DNA of 35,776 nucleotides, taken from assembly GCA_003156595.1 (NCBI GenBank), contig PMHH01000083.1:11482-47257 (forward strand), given 5' to 3'. The notes under the pieces were generated by a model. It worked only from the letters and a program-made list of their open reading frames with translations, was not told the origin of the DNA and did no database searches. Below, in pieces: positions 5,892-14,101 of the stretch. Source of the stretch: Acidimicrobiaceae bacterium. GTDB lineage: Bacteria; Actinomycetota; Acidimicrobiia; Acidimicrobiales; Palsa-688. The translations under genes were made by a program, and so were the position numbers. Positions within the stretch are counted from its first letter, which is position 1. The number at the start of each line of letters is the position of its first letter.

Positions 5892-7226
5892 GTGCGCCAC
5901 GGCCCGGCGGCGAGGAGCATCCTCCACGTCGACATGGATGCCTTCTACGCGGCCGTGGAAGTTCTGGACGCCCCCGATCTGGCTGGACAACCGGTAATCG
6001 TGGGGGGGACCGGGCGGCGGGGCGTCGTGGCTTCGTGCAGCTACGAGGCCAGGGCCCATGGGGTCCGATCCGCGATGCCATCCGGGCGAGCTCGCCAGCT
6101 GTGCCCGCACGCGGTGTTCGTCGCCGGGCGCCACGGCCGCTACGCCGAAGTGAGTCGCGACATCCATGCCGTGTTCGAGCACTACACCCCGCTGGTTGAG
6201 GGGATTTCTCTGGACGAGGCGTTCCTCGACGTGACGGGCTCGGAGCGGCTGTTCGGCCCTGCCGCGGAGATAGCGACCACCATCCGCAGCCGTATCGCCA
6301 ACGAGTTGCACCTGGCGTGTTCGGTCGGCGTGGCGCCCGTGAAGTTTCTGGCCAAGTTGGCCTCGGAGGCGGCCAAGCCGACGGCCCAGCTCAGTGGGAT
6401 CATCCCCGGACTTGGCGTGGTCGTCATACAGCCTGGCGAAGAACTGCGGTTCCTGCATCCCCTTCCCATCGAGTCGCTGTGGGGGGTCGGACCGGCCACC
6501 GCGGCCCGGCTCCGACGTCTGGGGGTGACCACCGTGGGCGAGTTGGCCGCCATCTCGCCGGCCACCCTGGAGGCGGTCATTGGCAGGTCCCACGGTAGCC
6601 ACCTGGCCCGTCTGGCTCGTGGCGACGACGACCGGCCGGTGGAACCCGATCGCGACATCAAGTCCGTGAGCCACGAGGAGACCTACCCGGTTGACCTCTA
6701 CGATCGCGGCGAGTTGCACCAGGAGGTGGTGCGGATGGCTGACGCGGTAGCCACCCGGATGCGCAGAGCGGGTGTGGTCGGGCGCACGGTGACGCTCAAG
6801 ATTCGCTACGGCGACTTCGTCACCCGAACGCGCTCCCGCACCGGCCCCAGTGGTCTGTCCGAGGGGCCATCGATCGCGGCGATGGCCCTCGGCCTCCTCG
6901 ATGGGGTGGAAGTAAACCCGGGGGTCCGTCTGCTTGGCGTTGGCGTTTCGAACCTGACCGGGACCGTGGCCGTGCCCTTCGAGCAGATGAGCCTGGATCT
7001 GGAGGCCGGGGGAGAGTCAGACGCCTCACGACGGGCGGGTGGTCCCGACGGTGGGGCGCCCTCCCGTCTGTGGCGGGAAGCGTCCGGGGCCGTCGAGGCA
7101 GTACGACAGCGGTTCGGGGATGGGGCCGTGGGACCGGCGACCCTACTCGGTCCGACCGGATTGCGGGTGAAGCGGCCGGGAGACACTCAGTGGGGTCCGA
7201 GCGGCGCGCCCAGCCAGTCTGATTGA
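5892..7226 (+). CDS. dinB: DNA polymerase IV (Y-family)
   Basis: This translesion polymerase has the catalytic palm motifs HVDMDAFYAAVE near the start and SLDEAFLDVTGS about 90 residues later. YEARAHGVRSAMPSGRA and the helix-hairpin-helix WGVGPATAARLRRLGVTTVGEL follow, then the little finger. FEQMSLDLE fits the beta-clamp-binding motif (QxSLDL). A C-terminal tail, AVEAVRQRFGDGAVGPATLL, is common in actinobacterial homologues. The start is uncertain: GTG 5892 or TTG 5871, the latter with a close GGAG. No LexA-type operator is visible upstream, although lexA is 5.5 kb away, so SOS control is not supported. At 444 aa the protein is longer than the usual 350 because of the tail. Confidence 0.95.
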   Translation: MRHGPAARSILHVDMDAFYAAVEVLDAPDLAGQPVIVGGTGRRGVVASCSYEARAHGVRSAMPSGRARQLCPHAVFVAGRHGRYAEVSRDIHAVFEHYTPLVEGISLDEAFLDVTGSERLFGPAAEIATTIRSRIANELHLACSVGVAPVKFLAKLASEAAKPTAQLSGIIPGLGVVVIQPGEELRFLHPLPIESLWGVGPATAARLRRLGVTTVGELAAISPATLEAVIGRSHGSHLARLARGDDDRPVEPDRDIKSVSHEETYPVDLYDRGELHQEVVRMADAVATRMRRAGVVGRTVTLKIRYGDFVTRTRSRTGPSGLSEGPSIAAMALGLLDGVEVNPGVRLLGVGVSNLTGTVAVPFEQMSLDLEAGGESDASRRAGGPDGGAPSRLWREASGAVEAVRQRFGDGAVGPATLLGPTGLRVKRPGDTQWGPSGAPSQSD

Positions 7227-7303
7227 CCACGCGCCTAAAATAAGGGCGTGCGTTGCTGTAAGTTGCCGACGGGCGCGAAGATGTCGCTCACGGAGGGCAA
7301 GAC

Positions 7304-7681
7304 GTGCCGCTGAACGAGAACGAAGAGCGCATACTTCACGAGATCGAGCGACGCTTCTACGCCAACGATCCCGAATCAGCCCGACGTATCGATTCGACGA
7401 CGCTGCCGAGGTACTTGGCGCGCAACTGTAAGTGGGCCGCCCTCGGCTTCCTCGCCGGTTTGATCGTGCTGCTCGTCGGTTTCGCCTCGAGCTGGGTGGT
7501 GGGCGTGTTCGGGTTCGTCGTCATGCTGGCGAGCGCCATCGTGCTGACCCACAACCTGCGCCGGATGGGCCGGCACGGTTTGCAACAGCTGAGCGGTTCC
7601 ATGAAGGGTCGCTCCTTCAACGAGACCATCGACGACGCCGCCCGCCGCTTCCGGCGCCGGTTCGGCGGCGACGAATCCTGA
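7304..7681 (+). CDS. DUF3040 family membrane protein
   Basis: The 125-aa product begins with the family motif MPLNENEERILHEIERRFYANDPESARRI. Two membrane segments follow (WAALGFLAGLIVLLVGFA and VVGVFGFVVMLASAIVL, about residues 46-85) and a basic C-terminus ends RRFRRRFGGDES. DUF3040 proteins are small actinobacterial membrane proteins of unknown function, often near dinB and mraZ, as here. GTG 7304 has a GGAGGG site. A TAAAAT at 7236-7241 could be the -10. The gene converges on the transglutaminase-like gene with 20 bp between stop codons. Confidence 0.9.
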   Translation: MPLNENEERILHEIERRFYANDPESARRIDSTTLPRYLARNCKWAALGFLAGLIVLLVGFASSWVVGVFGFVVMLASAIVLTHNLRRMGRHGLQQLSGSMKGRSFNETIDDAARRFRRRFGGDES

Positions 7682-7706
7682 GCATCTTCCTCTCCCGGCG
7701 CTCAGG
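7677..7706. terminator. Inverted repeat spanning two convergent stop codons
   Basis: CCTGAGC (7677-7683) and GCTCAGG (7700-7706) are a perfect 7-bp inverted repeat with a 16-base loop. One arm holds the stop codon of the DUF3040 gene and the other the stop of the minus-strand gene. It could act as a two-way terminator but lacks a T-run. Confidence 0.4.
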
Positions 7707-10161
7707 CCCGACCGGGGACGAATCGACTGGTGCGATCCCAGGGGCCGGGGATCAGGGGTCTGTCCCCGGCTGAGGCCTGCGGGGCTTTAGCCAGTCCGGA
7801 GCCGCTGCGCCTTCCCGGGCGGGGGGTCAGCACCCAGCGCAACCGCATTCGGGTGTTGGCCGAGCGGAACAAGGACCGATGGATCGCACGGGCCGCTGCG
7901 GCCGCCTCGCCGGGGCGTTGGGGCCCGATCTGGGGAGCGAACGCCGCTTCGGTAGCCAGCCTTGCCAGCCGGACGACTTCACCTCTGAGCCAGGGGGACT
8001 GGCCGGGCAGCCGAAGGGCGATCCCGCGCCCTGCCCGGTGGGCGAACTCCTCGTCGGTCTCACTTTGACTCCTGCACGTCCCCCACCAGTTGAGGACCTC
8101 GCTCAGTTCGTCCCAGCTGGCGCGCACCAATGCCCCGGCGTCGCCCCGGGCTCTCCAACGCCGGACCCACCACCGCGCCCGTCGCCCCCCGGCGATGAGC
8201 CCGAACCAGGCGATTCCCACCAGCAACACTATGAGCAATGCCGACCAGGCGGCGGTGCTGTGCCGCCTGCTCGAAGGGACAACCTGGGCGTTGCCGGTGG
8301 TCGTTGGTGGCGCCACGACAGCACGATGCTCCGAGGTTTTCGGCGGAGTGGTCGTCGGGGAGGTCGTCGGGGAGGTCGTCGAGCTTCCTTTTCCACCTTC
8401 GGGCGAGGGTGGCGCGTATCCCTTGGATATCGGATCCGAGAAGCTCTGGGTCGGCTCGAAGGGCAGCCAGCCGAAGTTGGGACCGAAGTACACCTCGGGC
8501 CAGGTGTGGGCGTCGGCGTCGGTCACTTGGTAGGTGCCGTCCGTGTCCGTGCCCGTGGCGAATCCCACAGCCAACCGGGTAGGCAGGCCGATGGCTCGGG
8601 CCAGGACGGCGTAAGAGCCGGCGAACTGCTGGCAGTAACCCTCTCGGGTGTGGAAAAGAAAGTTGGTGAGCGAACTGATCCCGTACCCGTCATCCGGAGG
8701 GTCGAGGCTGTAGGAGAAATCCGGGCCGAGGAAGAAGTTCTGGAGGGCGAGGGCCTTGCCGTACTCGGTGGACTGGCTCGCCGTAATGCTCTTGGCCAAG
8801 GCGTAGACGTCGGGCGGCACCGTGGCCGGAAGTTGCAGGTAGGGCCGAAGCGAAGCGGTGATGGTCACCGGTGGGGCGCTCTCGAGCTGACCCGGGTGGA
8901 GGGTGGACAGGTACTGGTAGGACTCGACCGTGAAGTCGAGTCCGTTGGAGGTCGCCTTGGAGGTGATCAAGCTGTTCGAGTTCGGGTCATAGCTCACGCC
9001 TCGCACGCCGGTCACCGAGATCGGCGTGAAGGCGTCCGGCAGCCACACCGAGTCCAGCTCCTCGATGTGGAAGTTCTCCTGGACGAGGCGGGTTCCTGCG
9101 GGCACGGCCTGTACACCGGGCAGGTGTGACCCAAAACCGTGGTAGGTGTCGGTCGAGACCCAGTCCTGGCCGGTGAAGGTGTTGAGGGACGTGAGGCGCC
9201 AATACGACGCAACCGGGCTGCGCACCTTGAATACGGGCGTGGTGCTCTCAAAGATCAGTCGGGTATGCAGGTCGACGACCGGGTTGGCGACCTGACGCGG
9301 TCCAGAGGCCCCCCCGAGACCGGCGCGCCAACCGAGGACTCCGGTTCCCTCGGTTGTGCCCACCGCGGGAGTGATCGCGACCGCGGTCACCAGGGAGGCG
9401 GCGGCGGTCAGGCACCCGGCGGTGATTGCCCACCCGGCGGTCCCGGCTCGATGGTTGCCAAACCAGGCCTGATCGGCGCGCCCGACGGTGACTCGATGGA
9501 CGAGAAGGAAAGCCAGTAGGGCAACCACCTCGGCGGTGACGACCAATTCCCGCCCCCGACCTTGGCCAAAGGAGCAGCCGGCTACGAAGTAAGCGAACGG
9601 CGGGGCGGCTCCGTAGAGCGCCGACCGCCACCGGAAGGCGGCCCAATCGGCGAGGATCGCGATCAGCCCGATGCCGAGGACCGACACCAGCTTGAATCCG
9701 GTGATGCTGGACGAGACGGGACTCACAGCCGTGGCAAAGGCGGTGTGGGCTTGCACCAGGGCCGCCCACAACTGCGACGCGGTACGGCGGCCCGGGAACC
9801 CATAGACGGTCGAGGTCGCGAGGACGGTCCACGCGGTCAGGGCCCACACCGCGACCAGGGCGAGAGCCAGGGCCGCCGGCTGCGGCAGTCGGGCTCGCCG
9901 GGCGGCCCAGCAGATGGCGTGCACCCCGATCGCGGTCAGCAAGACCGGGACTACCCAGCTGCGGCCGTCAAAGACCCGCACCAGGCCCGACGCCGAGGTC
10001 ACAGTGAGGGCTGTCAGGGCGAGCGTCGCCCCGACGTGGCCGGGAAGCGGCGTTGCCGACAGTGCCAGCCGCGGCCGCGCCCGCGCCCGACGCCCTGAGC
10101 GGTCGCGGTCCGGCCCTTCAGCCGTCGTCGATGTGGGCCGGTAGGAGGTGTTCGTCAGCAT
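7702..10161 (-). CDS. Transglutaminase-like membrane protein (TgpA/DUF3488 type)
   Basis: The 819-aa protein has several N-terminal membrane helices (about residues 40-230, for example ALTALTVTSASGLV). A large extracellular part carries a transglutaminase core with catalytic Cys in TREGYCQQFAGSYAVLARAIGLPTRLAVG and His in DADAHTWPEVYFGPNFGWLPFEPT. A Pro/Thr/Ser linker (SPTTSPTTTPP) follows, then one more TM (ALLIVLLVGIAWFGLIAGG) and a cytoplasmic tail like DUF4129. It is the last gene of the MoxR-DUF58-transglutaminase operon. ATG 10161 overlaps the DUF58 stop as ATGCTGA. GTG 10176 is an alternative start. The function of such operons is poorly known; a cell-envelope peptidase or cross-linking role is plausible. 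A plus-strand ORF of 416 codons inside is a shadow. Confidence 0.92.
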   Translation of the reverse strand: MLTNTSYRPTSTTAEGPDRDRSGRRARARPRLALSATPLPGHVGATLALTALTVTSASGLVRVFDGRSWVVPVLLTAIGVHAICWAARRARLPQPAALALALVAVWALTAWTVLATSTVYGFPGRRTASQLWAALVQAHTAFATAVSPVSSSITGFKLVSVLGIGLIAILADWAAFRWRSALYGAAPPFAYFVAGCSFGQGRGRELVVTAEVVALLAFLLVHRVTVGRADQAWFGNHRAGTAGWAITAGCLTAAASLVTAVAITPAVGTTEGTGVLGWRAGLGGASGPRQVANPVVDLHTRLIFESTTPVFKVRSPVASYWRLTSLNTFTGQDWVSTDTYHGFGSHLPGVQAVPAGTRLVQENFHIEELDSVWLPDAFTPISVTGVRGVSYDPNSNSLITSKATSNGLDFTVESYQYLSTLHPGQLESAPPVTITASLRPYLQLPATVPPDVYALAKSITASQSTEYGKALALQNFFLGPDFSYSLDPPDDGYGISSLTNFLFHTREGYCQQFAGSYAVLARAIGLPTRLAVGFATGTDTDGTYQVTDADAHTWPEVYFGPNFGWLPFEPTQSFSDPISKGYAPPSPEGGKGSSTTSPTTSPTTTPPKTSEHRAVVAPPTTTGNAQVVPSSRRHSTAAWSALLIVLLVGIAWFGLIAGGRRARWWVRRWRARGDAGALVRASWDELSEVLNWWGTCRSQSETDEEFAHRAGRGIALRLPGQSPWLRGEVVRLARLATEAAFAPQIGPQRPGEAAAAARAIHRSLFRSANTRMRLRWVLTPRPGRRSGSGLAKAPQASAGDRPLIPGPWDRTSRFVPGRA

Positions 10162-11330
10162 GGAATCGCTTCCCACGCGGCCTGGAACGAGCCGCCCGCG
10201 CGGACCGCCACGACCCGGGAGCGGGCGAGAGGGCGGCTGGGACCCATGCGCTCGCGCCGCTCACCTGATCGCTCGAAGATGACCAGGGTGATGTGGTCGC
10301 GGCCGTTGGCGCGGGTCAGGCCGGCGAGCTCGGCCTCACCCACCGCCTGCGTGGTTACGACGGCGAGGGGGCCCACTGCCCCGATCCGCAGATCGTCGAG
10401 CAGGGCCGGTCCCGGTCGGAGTTCGGCACCGGCCAGCACGTCGAGGAGGGCGGCGCCGTGGCCAGCGGTCGCCCCGAAGCCCGTGTCGATCCCGGTCGTG
10501 GTCATCAGGCGGACGTGAATTCGGCTCCGTATGCCCGCCATGAGGATGCTGGCGGCCGCCGACAACGCCGACTCCAGGGTGGTGGGATCGTGGATGCCGG
10601 TCCGCAGGTCGACCGCCACCGTGAGCCGGCCCTGGAGAAGATTCTCGGGCTGGCGGATCATCAGTTGGTCCACCCGCGCCGTTGACGCCCAGTGCACCCG
10701 CCGCAGGTCGTCGCCGTCCCGGTATTCGCGCAACCCGTAGAATTCGTCGCCGATCCGGCCGAGCACCGGTAGTGGTACCCGCATGTCCGGGTCGCGCTCG
10801 GCCGGGAGGTAATTGGACCTGATGAGGTCGACCCTCGGGTGGACGGTCAGAGTCGACGGTGGGCATCCGATGGTGACGATTCGGGCCAGCCCGAAGGGAT
10901 CAGACAACTCGAGCTCCAAGGGGCCCAGTGTGAACACGCCGCGCCGGGACGTGGGGAGGGTATAGGCAGCCCAACGCACCTCGCCGGGGTCCAGGGGTGC
11001 GATCAGAAAGCGAGCCCACCGCCTGCCGCCGTCAAACGGGTCGCGGGCCGCCAGCACCGGCGACCGGCGGGTCTCGTGGTTGACCACTGCCAGTTCGACC
11101 CTGGCCGCCGCCCCGGCCGGCACCCGGACTGGTCGAACATGGCGGACCACCCTGACGTCCCATTGCTGGCCACCCACCCAGGCCCGTGCCCCTGCGATCA
11201 GCACCAGCGCGGCGGCCGCGACGGCGTACAACTCCTCGATCCCGAACAGGAACGCGCCGATAGCCAGTGCGGCAGCCACCGCCAGCAGCGCCCACCCTCG
11301 CTGGGTGAGCCCCGCGGCGCCGGCCTTCAT
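10155..11330 (-). CDS. DUF58 domain protein
   Basis: The 391-aa protein has two close N-terminal membrane segments (WALLAVAAALAIGAFLFGI and LYAVAAAALVLIAGARAWV). An extracytoplasmic-looking beta domain follows, then the DUF58 signature LREYRDGDDLRRVHWASTARVDQLMIRQPE, which leads into a von Willebrand A-like fold with weak metal-site conservation. DUF58 proteins are usual partners of MoxR ATPases, which may act on them as chaperones. The start ATG shares one base with the moxR stop (TGATG). GTG 11333 is an alternative. The gene end overlaps the next gene, so all three are probably translated as a unit. Confidence 0.92.
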   Translation of the reverse strand: MKAGAAGLTQRGWALLAVAAALAIGAFLFGIEELYAVAAAALVLIAGARAWVGGQQWDVRVVRHVRPVRVPAGAAARVELAVVNHETRRSPVLAARDPFDGGRRWARFLIAPLDPGEVRWAAYTLPTSRRGVFTLGPLELELSDPFGLARIVTIGCPPSTLTVHPRVDLIRSNYLPAERDPDMRVPLPVLGRIGDEFYGLREYRDGDDLRRVHWASTARVDQLMIRQPENLLQGRLTVAVDLRTGIHDPTTLESALSAAASILMAGIRSRIHVRLMTTTGIDTGFGATAGHGAALLDVLAGAELRPGPALLDDLRIGAVGPLAVVTTQAVGEAELAGLTRANGRDHITLVIFERSGERRERMGPSRPLARSRVVAVRAGGSFQAAWEAIPC

Positions 11331-12313
11331 CACATCCCTGTGTGCCCGGGCGGAACCGGCACGCCGCGGAGGACTTCGGTGACCACGTCCGAGATGTCCA
11401 CTCCTGCGACGACGCCTTCCGGTGACAGGACCAGACGGTGCTCCAACACCGGGCCGGCGAGGTATTTGATGTCGTCCGGGATCACGTACTCGCGGCCGAC
11501 GGACGCGGCCAGCGCCCGGGCGGCTCGCTGGAGCGCCAGTGCGGCGCGAGGCGACATCCCCAAGGAGAGGGCCGGGTGATTGCGCGTGGCCGTAGCGAGG
11601 TCGACGATGTACGCCTTGAGGGCCGTGGCCACGTGCACCTGGTTGGCCAGCGAGACCATCGTCGGGATGGCGTCTGGGCCCGCTACAGGGGGCAGGTCGT
11701 CCACCGAAGTCCGCGACTCCGGCTGCTCGAGCATCGCCATTTCCGCGGTCCGGTCCGGGTAACCCATACGGACGCGGAGCAGGAAGCGATCAAGTTGGCT
11801 TTCCGGAAGGGGATAGGTTCCCTCGTGCTCAACGGGGTTCTGGGTGGCTATCACCAAAAAGGGAGACGGGAGGCGGCGGGTGACGTTGTCCACCGTGACC
11901 TGACGCTCCTGCATGGCCTCGAGCAAGGCCGATTGCGTCTTCGGGGAGGCCCGGTTGATCTCGTCTCCCAGCACCACGTTGGCGAACACCCCTCCGGGCC
12001 GGAACACAAATGAGCCGTTCTCGCGGTCGTAGACACTGGCCCCGGTCACGTCGGAGGGCAGCAGGTCAGGTGTAAACTGGATGCGACGCCACTCGAGGTC
12101 GAACGAACGAGCCAGCGCCTTGGCGAGGCTGGTCTTACCGACACCGGGCACGTCCTCGAGGAGGAGGTGCCCTTCCGCGGCCAGGCACACCAGGGCCAGT
12201 CGGGTCGGGTCCTCTTTGCCCTGGAGGATCTGCGCCACGTTTTCGACGACGGCTTCAAACGTTTCCGCGAACGTGCCGACGGCCGCCGCCCCTACCGTCG
12301 ATTGTCTCGCCAT
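11330..12313 (-). CDS. MoxR-family AAA+ ATPase
   Basis: The 327-aa ATPase shows Walker A EDVPGVGKTSLAKALA, Walker B VVLGDEINRASPKTQSALLEAMQERQVTVD, sensor 1 LVIATQNPVEHEGTYPLPESQLDRFLLRV and the C-terminal lid with SPRAALALQRAARALA. MoxR proteins are cytoplasmic, chaperone-like AAA+ ATPases that mature or regulate partner complexes, commonly DUF58/VWA proteins as encoded next. The track's start at 12367 is too long. ATG 12313 has a GGAGG site five bases upstream. The promoter is the reverse TACGCT at 12346-12341, overlapping the ROK-gene promoter. Confidence 0.95.
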   Translation of the reverse strand: MARQSTVGAAAVGTFAETFEAVVENVAQILQGKEDPTRLALVCLAAEGHLLLEDVPGVGKTSLAKALARSFDLEWRRIQFTPDLLPSDVTGASVYDRENGSFVFRPGGVFANVVLGDEINRASPKTQSALLEAMQERQVTVDNVTRRLPSPFLVIATQNPVEHEGTYPLPESQLDRFLLRVRMGYPDRTAEMAMLEQPESRTSVDDLPPVAGPDAIPTMVSLANQVHVATALKAYIVDLATATRNHPALSLGMSPRAALALQRAARALAASVGREYVIPDDIKYLAGPVLEHRLVLSPEGVVAGVDISDVVTEVLRGVPVPPGHTGM

Positions 12314-12339
12314 CGGGCCTCCAAGAAGGGTCTGGCGGG

Positions 12340-12350
12340 TAGCGTACCTT
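12340..12350. promoter_or_regulatory. Overlapping divergent -10 elements (moxR / ROK gene)
   Basis: TAGCGTACCTT contains TACCTT on the plus strand (12345-12350), seven bases before the ATG of the ROK gene, and TACGCT on the minus strand (12346-12341) ahead of moxR. The 8-base core TAGCGTAC is identical to that at 4037. The ROK side looks leaderless, while the moxR side has a leader with GGAGG. Confidence 0.55.
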
Positions 12351-12357
12351 CCTCGCC

Positions 12358-13251
12358 ATGATGTCATCAGAGGACAGCCCTCGTGGAGTCGCGCCCGCCG
12401 AGGCGATTCTGGCGATCGATATCGGGGGCACCAAGATAGCCGTGGGCCTCGTCGACCGGTCCGGTCGGCGGGTATGGACGTCGCAAGCGCCCACCCCGAC
12501 CGGCGATGCCGAGCTGGTCTGGTCCGTGCTCGAGACGTTGGTCCGCCGCACGCCGGCGATCCGCCCGGTCGGGTGCGGGATCGGGTGCGGCGGTCCCATG
12601 TCGTCTGGAGGCGAGTTGGTATCCCCTCTCAACATCCCGGCTTGGCGTGAGTTTCCTCTCCGGTCCCGCCTGGCTGAAATGACCGGCCTGCCCACCTGGA
12701 TCGACAACGACGCCAAAGCCCTGGCGCTCGCCGACGGCTGGGTCGGCGAGGAGGTCGGAGTCCCGAACTATCTGTCGATGGTGGTGTCAACAGGGATCGG
12801 AGGCGGCATCGTGTTGGACGGCCGTCTCCTGGACGGCCGCGACGGCAACGCCGGACACATCGGCCACGTGATCGTCGAACCCGACGGCCGGCCGTGCCGG
12901 TGTGGGGCGCGCGGTTGTCTGGAGGCGGAGGCGTCAGGTGTGGCGATCGCTGCCCTCACCGGTCGAAGCCCGGCAGAGGCAGGACCGGACGTAGTGGCGC
13001 GAAGCGGGCGGATGGTGGGACGGGCCGTGGCCACGGTGGCCAACCTCCTGGACTTGAAAATGGCGTCGGTCAGCGGCTCGATCGCGCTCGGCTACGGGGA
13101 CCCTTTTTTTGCGGCAGCCCGAACCGAGCTCGCGGCCCGGGCCCGACTCCAATTCTCAACAGGTTGCCGCATCGCACCGAGCAAGTTGGGGGCCGCGGGC
13201 CCGTTGATCGGGGCCGCCGCAGTGGGATGGCGGGGCTACGACAGTGGGTGA
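12358..13251 (+). CDS. ROK-family sugar kinase (glucokinase-like)
   Basis: The 297-aa kinase has the phosphate-binding AIDIGGTKIAVGLVD, a catalytic Asp in WIDNDAKALALADGW, the second ATP motif STGIGGGIVLDG, GNAGHIGHVIVEPDG, and the ROK zinc motif CRCGARGCLEAEASG. There is no N-terminal helix-turn-helix, so it is an enzyme and not an XylR-type repressor. Glucose or N-acetylmannosamine-type sugars are possible substrates. The start ATG is seven bases after TACCTT with no ribosome site, so leaderless translation is likely. GTG 13244 or ATG 13265 of the next gene overlaps or follows its stop closely. Confidence 0.93.
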   Translation: MMSSEDSPRGVAPAEAILAIDIGGTKIAVGLVDRSGRRVWTSQAPTPTGDAELVWSVLETLVRRTPAIRPVGCGIGCGGPMSSGGELVSPLNIPAWREFPLRSRLAEMTGLPTWIDNDAKALALADGWVGEEVGVPNYLSMVVSTGIGGGIVLDGRLLDGRDGNAGHIGHVIVEPDGRPCRCGARGCLEAEASGVAIAALTGRSPAEAGPDVVARSGRMVGRAVATVANLLDLKMASVSGSIALGYGDPFFAAARTELAARARLQFSTGCRIAPSKLGAAGPLIGAAAVGWRGYDSG

Positions 13252-13264
13252 GAGCGGCGCGGTC

Positions 13265-13492
13265 ATGAGGGCCGCGCTGGCGCTGTTGGCGCGGCCGACG
13301 CTGTGGCCGACCGCGGCCCGGCTGGCACCCCCCGGATGGTGGCGGCGCTGGCCGCCGCGTCCGTTGCCACCCGCCGAGTACGTGCGTTTTCGGACCCAGA
13401 CGATGTACGGCGACGACGGCGGGCGACTGGCTGGAGATGACCTCGTCGCCTACCTCGAATGGTGTCGGCGGATGAGGTACCGGGCGAGGTAA
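13265..13492 (+). CDS. Small uncharacterised protein, 75 aa
   Basis: The product reads MRAALALLARPTLWPTAARLAPPGWWRRWPPRPLPP, then AEYVRFRTQTMYGDDGG and DLVAYLEWCRRMRYRAR. It is rich in Trp, Arg and Pro and has no obvious membrane helix. I recall similar short proteins with a PxLWPTA...PxGWWRR...YxRFRxxTMYG pattern in actinobacteria, but I know of no function. The start could be GTG 13244, overlapping the ROK stop, or ATG 13265, where the pattern begins. Codon usage resembles its neighbours, and it sits between the ROK gene and the HNH gene in the same direction, so it is probably real. Confidence 0.7.
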   Translation: MRAALALLARPTLWPTAARLAPPGWWRRWPPRPLPPAEYVRFRTQTMYGDDGGRLAGDDLVAYLEWCRRMRYRAR

Positions 13493-13525
13493 CGTCTGGC
13501 GGTGCTTTGCCCGCCACCAGGAGAC

Positions 13526-13552
13526 GAGGGCCGGGCTTCTCCCGCGGCCCTC
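13526..13552 (+). terminator. Strong hairpin between the 75-aa gene and the HNH gene
   Basis: GAGGGCCGGG and CCCGCGGCCCTC pair as a 7+3 bp GC stem with a 2-base bulge and CTTCT loop. No T-run follows. It could terminate upstream transcription or modulate the HNH gene, whose GGAGG lies about 20 bases further on. Confidence 0.4.
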
Positions 13553-13588
13553 CAGCGACCACCGGCCTGATAGGAGGACCGGAGGGCG

Positions 13589-14101
13589 ATGACGCAGGCC
13601 CTTGTGCTCAACGCTACCTACGAGCCCCTCTGCGTGGTCCCGAGCCGTCGGGCCCTCATGCTGATCCTCGATGAAAAGGCCGAGCTGGTGCACTCGACCG
13701 AGCGGATGTTCCGGGCCGAACGGGTGGCGCTGGCGGAGCCGTCAGTCGTCCGCCTCAGCTACTACGTCAAGGTCCCGTACCAGGCCCGGGTCTCGCTCAA
13801 CCGCAGGGCCGTCTTCGCCCGAGACGGTCACCGCTGCCAGTACTGCGGGGCCTCGGCCGAGAACATCGACCACGTGATCCCGCGCAGCAAGGGCGGGCCG
13901 CACGCCTGGGACAACGTGGTGGCTTCCTGCCGGCCCTGCAACACCCGCAAGCGGGACCGCCTCCTCGAGGACAGCGGCATGAGGCTGCGCCGGCGACCGG
14001 CCCCGCCCCGCGAGCGGACGTGGATCTTGGTTGCCAGTGGCACCATCCGGTCGGACTGGGAACCATACCTGGGCCCCAGAGCGGCCAGTATGTCGGCTTG
14101 A
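13589..14101 (+). CDS. HNH endonuclease
   Basis: The 170-aa protein has an N-terminal domain (VLNATYEPLCVVPSRRALMLILDEKAELVHS) found in a widespread actinobacterial and cyanobacterial HNH family. The nuclease follows: FARDGHRCQYCGASAENIDHVIPRSKGGPHAWDNVVASCRPCNTRKRDRLLED, with both zinc-type CxxC pairs and the His-Asn-His set. Family members are housekeeping proteins of uncertain role, not clearly restriction enzymes. The start ATG has GGAGGACCGGAGGG upstream. The stop overlaps the TTG start of the next gene (TTGA), suggesting coupling. Confidence 0.93.
   Translation: MTQALVLNATYEPLCVVPSRRALMLILDEKAELVHSTERMFRAERVALAEPSVVRLSYYVKVPYQARVSLNRRAVFARDGHRCQYCGASAENIDHVIPRSKGGPHAWDNVVASCRPCNTRKRDRLLEDSGMRLRRRPAPPRERTWILVASGTIRSDWEPYLGPRAASMSA

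Noticed and set aside
7879-9129. 416-aa plus-strand ORF
   Set aside because: It lies antisense within the well-supported transglutaminase-like gene; its sequence is low-complexity Gly/Arg/Val with no domain.
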